DNA of 5,930 bases from Actinomycetes bacterium. Lineage in GTDB: Bacteria; Actinomycetota; Acidimicrobiia; Acidimicrobiales; Palsa-688. Every line of letters begins with the position of its first letter. Position 1 is the stretch's first letter. A program made the position numbers and the translations under genes. The stretch is from positions 1 to 5,930 of the forward strand of contig JAKACE010000130.1 of assembly GCA_021821705.1 (NCBI GenBank). The letters run 5' to 3'. Below, piece by piece: positions 1 to 5,930 of the stretch. The notes beneath the pieces were generated by a model, which saw only the letters and a program-made list of their open reading frames with translations, was not told where the DNA came from and searched no databases.

Positions 1-54
1 GCGCGGTGAGCACCGTCCAGCCGGGCACCAAGGAATGGACATGGGCGCGCTCCG

Positions 55-621
55 TTACTGGTGGGCGCCACCGGCGGTGGTGCTGACCCAGTACCGCCGC
101 TTGGGCGTCTCGCCCGGCTCGCCGTCCACGATGCCCTCGAGAACGCCGCCGCAGCGCTCGATCACTGCGGCTGAACCGACATTGTCGACATCGCATGTGA
201 CCAGGGCCAGTTCGACACCGACGCTACGAGCCACGACGAGGCTCTGGCGCAACACCTCGGTGGCGTAACCCCGCCGGCGGAAGGCCGGGCGCACGGCATA
301 ACCGATATGGCCTCCCCAGCGTTCGAGCCAGGGATTGAGCCGGTGCCGGACGGAAGCCCGGCCGACCAGGTGGCCCTCGGCGTGGGCGAAGAGGAAAGTG
401 GACGGGACCGTGCCCGCCTCGGTCCCCCGCCCCTCGGGCCAGCCCGCGACCCTGCTCACGTAACCCGGCCATGCCTCGTCGTTGCCCAGCCCGAGCAGGA
501 ACTCGAAGCTGTCCACCTGCAGTTCGGCATGGGCGGCGCGTGCCTCCGCCTCGTCGCTCAGTTCCGGCGGCCTGAGCACAACACCGGCCGGCACCGAGGG
601 GCCGGGTACGGGGGTCGCCAT
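55..621 (-). CDS. GNAT-family N-acetyltransferase (predicted, COG3981-like)
   Basis: A 188-residue protein with a complete GNAT core, expected to move an acetyl group from acetyl-CoA to an amine; the substrate is unknown. The central motif A lies at residues 104-128 (GGHIGYAVRP followed by RRRGYA at 115-120, matching the acetyl-CoA pyrophosphate-binding Q/R-x-x-G-x-G/A loop). Motif B follows at about 140-160 (VTCDVDN, then AAVIERCGG), and the end carries RYWV near 177-180. This pattern resembles the GGHIGY-type acetyltransferases grouped in COG3981; that assignment is from memory of the family. There is no signal peptide or membrane segment, so it should be cytoplasmic. I chose the ATG at 619-621. 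The open frame continues upstream to 762, but the extra 47 residues are low in GNAT character and would overlap the divergent oxidoreductase start. No good Shine-Dalgarno sequence precedes this ATG, so the start is less certain than the identity. The stop is TAA. Confidence 0.88.
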   Translation of the reverse strand: MATPVPGPSVPAGVVLRPPELSDEAEARAAHAELQVDSFEFLLGLGNDEAWPGYVSRVAGWPEGRGTEAGTVPSTFLFAHAEGHLVGRASVRHRLNPWLERWGGHIGYAVRPAFRRRGYATEVLRQSLVVARSVGVELALVTCDVDNVGSAAVIERCGGVLEGIVDGEPGETPKRRYWVSTTAGGAHQ

Positions 622-717
622 CCACCAACGCTGGCGCGTCGGCGGCCAGGCAGGCAAGTGGTTTTGGCTGCCGGCTGCCACCGTGCCGACCAGGGCTCCC
701 GCCGGCCCGGCCTCCGC

Positions 718-729
718 TAGCGTTGCGAC
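718..729 (+). promoter_or_regulatory. Possible -10 element for a leaderless oxidoreductase transcript
   Basis: TAGCGT at 718-723 fits the actinobacterial TANNNT -10 pattern. Its last base is 7 nt before the A of the ATG at 730, the usual distance from a -10 box to a transcription start. No Shine-Dalgarno sequence lies before this ATG, which agrees with a leaderless mRNA starting at or next to the start codon. I see no convincing -35 box. The hexamer is short and could match by chance. The rest of the 622-729 divergent region shows only a GGCTGCC tandem copy (667-680). Confidence 0.27.
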
Positions 730-1614
730 ATGCGCTTCAGTATCTGGCCGACCACCTCCCAACCGTGGGCCGACCTTTTCGAAGTCGCCTCCTACGCTTC
801 ACGGTCCGGGTGGGACGGCGTGTGGGTCGCCGACCATTTCATGCCCCCCGTCGACCCGGCCGAGGGCCCGTTGCTCGAGTGCTGGAGCGTGCTCGCCGGC
901 CTGGCCACCAGCGTGCCTCGCGTCCGGATCGGTTCGCTCGTGGCCGGCAACACCTACCGTCATCCAGCCGTCCTGGCCAACATGGCGGCCACTGTCGACC
1001 ATTTGAGCGGGGGCAGGCTGGTGCTCGGGATCGGTGCCGGGTGGCAGCAAAACGAGCACCGTGCCTATGGGATCGAGTACTCCGACGTCCCCGGCCGCCT
1101 CGCCCGCCTCGACGAGGCCTGCGCCGTCCTGCGCGGCCTGCTTGGTGCACAGCTGGCCAACTTCGACGGTCGCTACTACCAGCTGGTTGACGCACCGATG
1201 GATCCCAAGCCGGTCCAGGCCCGGCTGCCCCTGCTGATCGGAGGCGGCGGGGAAAAGGTGACGCTGCGCATCGTCGCCAAGTGGGCCGACGAATGGAACA
1301 CCTGGGGTAGCCCCGAGGTCCTGGCAGCCAAAGGTGCCGTCCTCGACCGCCATTGCGAGGCGCTCGGCCGCGACCCGGCAACGGTGGCCCGCTCCGCTCA
1401 GGTCATCGTCAACCTCGACGGTGCGGCGGCGCCCTACGCCAGGATGCCGAGCGTCGACGTGAGCGACGCCCAGATGCAGGACCTGCTCGGCCGGTACGAG
1501 GAGGCAGGAGTGAGCGAGTTCGTCCTCCCGGACTGGAACCTCGGTAACGGCAACGGTCGCCGGGACCTCATGGACCGCTTCCTCACGCAGGTCGCGGCAC
1601 CCTTCAGGCGCTGA
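730..1614 (+). CDS. LLM class F420-dependent oxidoreductase
   Basis: A 294-residue luciferase-like monooxygenase-fold (TIM barrel) protein, close to the usual length of the family. Visible family signatures are WVADHF at about 32-37, GNTYRHPAVLANMAATVDHLS at 73-93 (quoted with its variable end), GGRLVLGIGAGW at 94-105 followed by QQNEHRAYGI, FDGRYYQL at 145-152, and LIGGGGEKVTLRIVAKWADEWN around 169-190. These closely match the Rv1855c-type F420-dependent oxidoreductase group of actinobacteria, as I remember it. Such enzymes move hydride between coenzyme F420 and small organic substrates; here the substrate is unknown, and use of F420 rather than FMN is inferred from family. The start is well bounded: an in-frame TAG at 718-720 leaves ATG 730 as the first possible start codon. 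There is no Shine-Dalgarno sequence. It is divergent from the acetyltransferase and 76 bp upstream of the ATL gene. No signal peptide or membrane segment is seen. Confidence 0.92.
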   Translation: MRFSIWPTTSQPWADLFEVASYASRSGWDGVWVADHFMPPVDPAEGPLLECWSVLAGLATSVPRVRIGSLVAGNTYRHPAVLANMAATVDHLSGGRLVLGIGAGWQQNEHRAYGIEYSDVPGRLARLDEACAVLRGLLGAQLANFDGRYYQLVDAPMDPKPVQARLPLLIGGGGEKVTLRIVAKWADEWNTWGSPEVLAAKGAVLDRHCEALGRDPATVARSAQVIVNLDGAAAPYARMPSVDVSDAQMQDLLGRYEEAGVSEFVLPDWNLGNGNGRRDLMDRFLTQVAAPFRR

Positions 1615-1690
1615 GCGGCCCGGCGCTGTCCCAAATGTGCCTGTCCGGCCCCGCCCGACTACCCGCCATCCGCTCCGCTGGTCCGCCAGC

Positions 1691-1975
1691 ATGACGGGCG
1701 CCCGGTCCCAGTCAGAACGGGCGGCGCGCATCGTCGAGCGCGTCAGCGCCATCCCGGAGGGCTTCGTGCGGACCTATGGCGACATCGACCCCGCCGCCCC
1801 CCGCCTCGTCGGGCACGTCCTGGCCACCAGGGGTGACGACATCCCCTGGCACCGGGTGGTGCGGGCCGACGGAACGGCACCGATGGGGCCCGGGCAACTG
1901 GCGTTGCTGGCCCGCGAGGGCGTCCCGTTGCGGCGTGGACGGGTGGACCTCGCCACGGCGAGGCTGCCCGGGTAG
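1691..1975 (+). CDS. MGMT-family alkyltransferase-like (ATL) protein
   Basis: A 94-residue protein corresponding to the DNA-binding/active-site domain of O6-alkylguanine-DNA alkyltransferase. The active-site motif, PCHRV in true alkyltransferases, reads PWHRV here (52-56), so the alkyl-accepting Cys is Trp53. This is the hallmark of ATL proteins, which bind O6-alkylguanine without repairing it and, in characterised cases, hand the lesion to nucleotide excision repair. The base-flipping Tyr (Y29 in RTYGDI) and the arginine finger (R38 in PRLVG) are both present. Only 9 positions separate them, against about 14 in enzymes such as E. coli Ogt, so the recognition-helix region is shortened. I chose ATG 1691; a GTG at 1637 in the same frame would add 18 residues without family resemblance. 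Neither start has a clear Shine-Dalgarno sequence. It may be cotranscribed with the oxidoreductase 76 bp upstream, but no functional link is evident. The mycobacterial counterpart may be Rv3204 (recalled, not checked). Confidence 0.87.
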   Translation: MTGARSQSERAARIVERVSAIPEGFVRTYGDIDPAAPRLVGHVLATRGDDIPWHRVVRADGTAPMGPGQLALLAREGVPLRRGRVDLATARLPG

Positions 1976-1992
1976 CCGGGAGGCGGGCGACC

Positions 1993-2039
1993 GGCCGGCA
2001 TTGCCACCGTCGGCGTCCCCTCGGCAGGGACGGCCGGCC
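1993..2039 (+). terminator. Weak hairpin downstream of the ATL gene, possible terminator
   Basis: Bases 2014-2019 (CGTCCC) can pair with 2027-2032 (GGGACG) around a 7-base loop. GGCCGGC at 1993-1999 can extend the stem by pairing with GCCGGCC at 2033-2039, leaving about 14 unpaired bases on the left arm. It begins 18 bp after the ATL stop codon, where a terminator would be expected. No T-tract follows, and in DNA this GC-rich such pairings arise easily by chance, so the call is tentative. Confidence 0.2.
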
Positions 2040-2085
2040 AGCAGACAACCGTGCCATAACGGCGCCCCGGCTCGGCAGATGTTCA

Positions 2086-2154
2086 AGGAGCGATAGCGGC
2101 CCGCCGAAGCTAGGTCAGCGGGCGAACACCCAGAGTAGCCGTGGGAGGAGCGAT
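2086..2154 (+). repeat. 9-bp direct repeat AGGAGCGAT, 60 bp apart, in the cyclase leader
   Basis: AGGAGCGAT occurs at 2086-2094 and again at 2146-2154, offset by exactly 60 bp. The second copy contains the Shine-Dalgarno core and runs up to the TTG start of the cyclase gene. The first copy also carries a Shine-Dalgarno-like AAGGAG (2085-2090), but only AGC follows at the equivalent start position. The intervening 60 bases are open in the cyclase frame but contain no start codon. Confidence 0.5.
2144..2148 (+). promoter_or_regulatory. Strong ribosome binding site fixing a TTG start
   Basis: GGAGG at 2144-2148, within the purine run GGGAGGAG (2143-2150), lies 6 bases before the TTG at 2155. 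It is the only strong Shine-Dalgarno sequence seen before a gene in this window. It decides the start of the cyclase: no ATG, GTG or TTG occurs in frame in the preceding hundred or so bases, and the LacI-like fold begins directly after it. Confidence 0.82.
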
Positions 2155-4878
2155 TTGGCCGAAAGAGGGCTTACGGTCGGCGTGCTGTCCCCATTGTTGG
2201 CTGGAACATACTTCGGAGAACTGCTGAAGGGGATAGCAGGGTACGTCGCCAAGGCCGGCGGCCGGGTGGTCGCCGTCCAGACGCTCGACGCCGAGCTCGG
2301 CGACCACTACCTCGGCCCGTCCAGGTTCGTCACGCCGGTCGCCTGGGACGTGGTCGACGGTTTCGTAGCCATTACCCGGGCCGTACCCGACGACTACCTG
2401 CTCCGGTCCCGGCGGTCCGGGCGACCGGTGGTGACCATCAGCCACCACGTGGACGGCCTCGACTGCCCGGAGGTGAGGCCGGACAACCGTGCCGGAGTCG
2501 CGGATGCCGTGTCGCACCTGATAAGCCACGGCCACACCCGTATCGGCTTCGTCGGCGACCTCGGCAACGCCGACGTCGCCGAACGCTACCAGGGGTACCT
2601 CCAGAGCCTGGCCAGGCACTCCATCGAGGCCTCACCGGAGCTGTTGTTCCGGGTGGACAACCTGCTCGAGGAGGGCGGGGCGGCCGCCGCCCGGCAGGTT
2701 CTGGCACGTGGGGCCCCGTGCACGGCCGTCGTCACCGGCAACGACCAGAACGCTCTCGGCCTGCTCCGAGCGCTGGCAGCGGTGGGCCTGGACATCCCCG
2801 GCGACATGGCGGTGGTGGGCTTCGACGACGTGGAGTTCTGCGCCCAGACCAACCCTCCACTTGCCAGCGTGCGCCAGGACCTCGAGCGGGTGAGCGCTAC
2901 CGCCGCCCGACTGCTCGTCCAACTGCTGGCCGGAGAGAGCGTGGCTGCCGGCGAGCACCGGGTGCCCACCTCGCTCGTAGCGCGTGAATCGTGCGGGTGC
3001 GACCGGCGCGCCCCGGTGGCTCCCGCCTCGCCCTCCGGCGCCTCCACTCCGGCACGGCGCTTCGCCGCCGACCTGGCCAGGGCGCTCGCAGTGGCAACAC
3101 CGGGCCCGACCGGCGAGGCGACCCTCCGGCGTTGCGCCCGGGTATTCGTGGAATGCTTCGAGGGCGCCCTCGCCTCGCTGGAAGTGGACGTCGGGGCCCT
3201 GAAGTCGGCGGCCGAAGAGCTGTTCCACCTCTACCCTCGGCCCGAGACGGTCGTGGCCCTGGAGGGCTCCCTCTCCCAGTACCGCAGGGACCTGCTGGCA
3301 ATGAGCTACTCGGCCGAGCGGATGGAGGTGCTCGACCGCTGCACGGGAGAGGTTTCGAGAGCGCTCAACGCGGCCCAGGTCCGGATGATGGCGGACACCA
3401 ACGACCGCCTTCAGACCTCGCTTCGCAACGAGTACGACGTGAGCATGGGCCTCGTCGGCCTGCGTATCGGCCTCGAGGGGCTGCACAGCGAGGCGGTCCA
3501 GGCCAGCTCGCTCGACTGGATGGGCGGGACCCAGGCCCGCAATGCCTGCCTCGGGCTCTGGGACGACCGGGCCGGGCCGGGCTCGGGCGTGCTGAGGGTG
3601 GCGGGCCGCTACGGCGTCGGCACCGCCGGCGCCCTGGTGCCGGGCTCCCAGTTCCCGGCCCCGGCTTTCCCGCCCCTGGGAGCACTGACTGCCGGGTCGT
3701 TCCAGCAGGGCGATCTGGTCTACGTCCTGCCGGTGCGCACAGTCGAGCACGACTGGGGGATGCTGGCCGTGGCCGGCCCCCCCGAGGCTGCGGCCAAGAC
3801 CGGCCGCGACATCTACTTCCAGTGGGCAGCATTGGTCGGGGTGGCCCTCGACCACGATGCCCTCGTCGACTCCCTCGAGCAGCAGCAGGCCAGCCTGGCT
3901 GCGGCCTACCGGCGAGAGCAGGAACTGGCAGCCGAGGTCCGGGAATCTGAGGAGCGCTACGCCCTGGCCGCCAGTGCCGTCAACGACGGGCTCTGGGACT
4001 GGGACGTACAGCGGGGCGCAGTGTTCTACTCCGAACGCTGGAAGGCCCTACTGGGCTACGCCGGCGACGAGATCGGAAGCTCCCCTCAGGAGTGGCTGTC
4101 CAGGGCCCACCCCGAGGACGCCTCGGACCTGCAGCAGGCGCTCGGGCGGTGCCTGCGGGGCGAGGTCGGCTCGCTGAGCCTCGAGCACCGCCTCGCCCAC
4201 AAGGACGGCAGCGTGCACTGGTTCACCTGCCGCGCAGCCACCGTTCGCAGTCCCGACGGGGGCGTCACCCGCATGGTCGGGTCGCTCACCGACATCACCG
4301 ACCGCAAGCAGCTCGAACAGCGCCTCCTGCACGCAGCCCTCTACGACTCGCTCACCGGCCTGCCCAACCGGTCTCTCTTCATGGACCGCCTCGGTCAAGC
4401 CGTAGCCAGGGCCCGTCGATTGCCGGGGCACGGCTTCAGCGTGCTGTTCTTGGACCTGGACGGGTTCAAGGCCGTCAACGACACCTACGGCCACATGTTC
4501 GGCGACATGCTCTTGGTGGAGGCGGCCGGGCGTATCACGGCTCAATTGCGCGACAACGACACCCCCGTCCGCTTCGGAGGCGACGAGTTCGCCGTCCTGC
4601 TCGACGGGGTCACCAGGCCCGATCACCTGGACGCAGTCGTCACCCGCCTGAAGTCCGCCCTGGCCAGCCCGTACCGGATCGAGGGCACCGAGGTGGTGGT
4701 ACCCGCCACGGTGGGCATCGCCAGCAGTGCCGACGGCTACGAGGGCCCGGAAAAGGTCCTGCGCCGGGCCGACGAGGAAATGTACCGGGCCAAGCCGCAG
4801 CGGAGCGGGACCGGGACCGGGCCCGGCGGCGCTGCCGGCGGCGCCGGGACGCTCAGCACGGTGCCGGCCGCCGGCTGA
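2155..4878 (+). CDS. LacI-like sensor / GAF-like / PAS / GGDEF diguanylate cyclase
   Basis: A 907-residue multidomain protein predicted to make cyclic di-GMP from two GTP. Residues 6-282 form a LacI/PBP1-type ligand-binding domain (HTRIGFVGDLGN at 127-138, VTGNDQNALG near 193-202, AVVGFDDVEF at 219-228, ending in LVARESCGC at 274-282). The LacI helix-turn-helix that normally precedes it is absent. Residues 283-445 are a mostly helical segment I cannot assign. Residues 452-566 look GAF-like (LGLWDD, YVLPVR, WGMLAVAGP). A coiled coil spans about 566-601. A PAS domain of the PAS_3 type covers 600-717 (DGLWDWD, HPED, HRLAHKDGS, DITDRK). The GGDEF domain covers 725-882: DSLTGLPNR, DLDGFKAVND with metal ligand D767, GHMFGD, and RFGGDEF at 806-812. 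The inhibitory RxxD site is intact (RDND, 799-802). A Gly/Ala-rich tail ends the protein. No signal peptide or membrane segment is seen, so sensing should be cytoplasmic. There is no EAL domain. It converges on the malic enzyme gene with a 33-bp gap lacking a clear terminator. Confidence 0.93.
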   Translation: MAERGLTVGVLSPLLAGTYFGELLKGIAGYVAKAGGRVVAVQTLDAELGDHYLGPSRFVTPVAWDVVDGFVAITRAVPDDYLLRSRRSGRPVVTISHHVDGLDCPEVRPDNRAGVADAVSHLISHGHTRIGFVGDLGNADVAERYQGYLQSLARHSIEASPELLFRVDNLLEEGGAAAARQVLARGAPCTAVVTGNDQNALGLLRALAAVGLDIPGDMAVVGFDDVEFCAQTNPPLASVRQDLERVSATAARLLVQLLAGESVAAGEHRVPTSLVARESCGCDRRAPVAPASPSGASTPARRFAADLARALAVATPGPTGEATLRRCARVFVECFEGALASLEVDVGALKSAAEELFHLYPRPETVVALEGSLSQYRRDLLAMSYSAERMEVLDRCTGEVSRALNAAQVRMMADTNDRLQTSLRNEYDVSMGLVGLRIGLEGLHSEAVQASSLDWMGGTQARNACLGLWDDRAGPGSGVLRVAGRYGVGTAGALVPGSQFPAPAFPPLGALTAGSFQQGDLVYVLPVRTVEHDWGMLAVAGPPEAAAKTGRDIYFQWAALVGVALDHDALVDSLEQQQASLAAAYRREQELAAEVRESEERYALAASAVNDGLWDWDVQRGAVFYSERWKALLGYAGDEIGSSPQEWLSRAHPEDASDLQQALGRCLRGEVGSLSLEHRLAHKDGSVHWFTCRAATVRSPDGGVTRMVGSLTDITDRKQLEQRLLHAALYDSLTGLPNRSLFMDRLGQAVARARRLPGHGFSVLFLDLDGFKAVNDTYGHMFGDMLLVEAAGRITAQLRDNDTPVRFGGDEFAVLLDGVTRPDHLDAVVTRLKSALASPYRIEGTEVVVPATVGIASSADGYEGPEKVLRRADEEMYRAKPQRSGTGTGPGGAAGGAGTLSTVPAAG

Positions 4879-4911
4879 GGGGCATCCGCCCGTCACCCCC
4901 GGGTTGTTGCC

Positions 4912-5930
<1,019 letters not shown>

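Noticed and set aside
1..54. Possible gene ends or starts at the left edge (plus-strand frame with TGA at 7-9; minus-strand ATG at 40-42)
   Set aside because: Too few codons are visible to support either reading.
622..762. 47-residue N-terminal extension of the acetyltransferase up to 762
   Set aside because: It would overlap the start of the divergent oxidoreductase, has no GNAT resemblance and is rich in Ala/Gly/Pro; ATG 621 gives a normal-length GNAT protein.
1635..1690. Upstream GTG (1637) start for the ATL protein
   Set aside because: The added 18 residues are Pro/Arg-rich with no resemblance to the family, and there is no ribosome site before it.
799..1752. 317-residue minus-strand open frame over the oxidoreductase and start of the ATL gene
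   Set aside because: No family motif; it is a codon-bias shadow of two recognised genes.
2632..3855. 407-residue open frame on the minus strand inside the cyclase gene
   Set aside because: It lies antisense to a strongly supported multidomain protein, shows no recognisable motif, and long antisense frames are expected in DNA this GC-rich.
4048..4896. 282-residue minus-strand open frame over the PAS and GGDEF region
   Set aside because: The opposite strand encodes clear PAS and GGDEF motifs; the antisense product has no recognisable domain.

Overview
This GC-rich window (by eye about 70% GC, with strong G/C preference at third codon positions) looks like chromosome from an actinobacterial lineage. 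The evidence is a luciferase-like oxidoreductase of the kind that uses coenzyme F420, a small actinobacterial-type MGMT-like (ATL) protein, and the codon use. A deep-branching group such as Acidimicrobiia is possible, but this is a guess from general protein character, not from a marker gene. I see no tRNA, rRNA, insertion sequence, CRISPR array, phage gene or attachment site.

Layout: (1) bases 1-54 hold no callable gene. (2) 55-621, minus strand: a GNAT-family acetyltransferase, divergent from (3) 730-1614, plus strand: an LLM-class, probably F420-dependent, oxidoreductase; the 108 bp between them should hold both promoters. (4) 1691-1975, plus strand: a 94-residue alkyltransferase-like protein with Trp in place of the alkyl-accepting Cys. 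(5) 1976-2154: a 179-bp non-coding leader with a weak hairpin and a 9-bp direct repeat that includes a strong Shine-Dalgarno sequence. (6) 2155-4878, plus strand: a 907-residue cytoplasmic signalling protein with a LacI-like ligand-binding domain (no DNA-binding domain), a helical linker, a GAF-like domain, a coiled coil, a PAS domain and a GGDEF diguanylate cyclase domain. (7) 4912-5930, minus strand: most of a malic enzyme, convergent with the cyclase and running off the right edge.

The genes do not form an obvious pathway. The plus-strand genes are co-directional but separated by 76 and 179 bp, so operon membership is uncertain. The most notable gene is the cyclase. Its architecture implies that a small molecule, probably sugar-like, is sensed in the cytoplasm by a repressor-derived domain and converted into a cyclic di-GMP signal rather than into DNA binding. 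The catalytic GGDEF motif and the RxxD product-inhibition site are both intact. The rest appears to be ordinary metabolic and repair genes, and I found no convincing sign of a wholly new multi-gene system.
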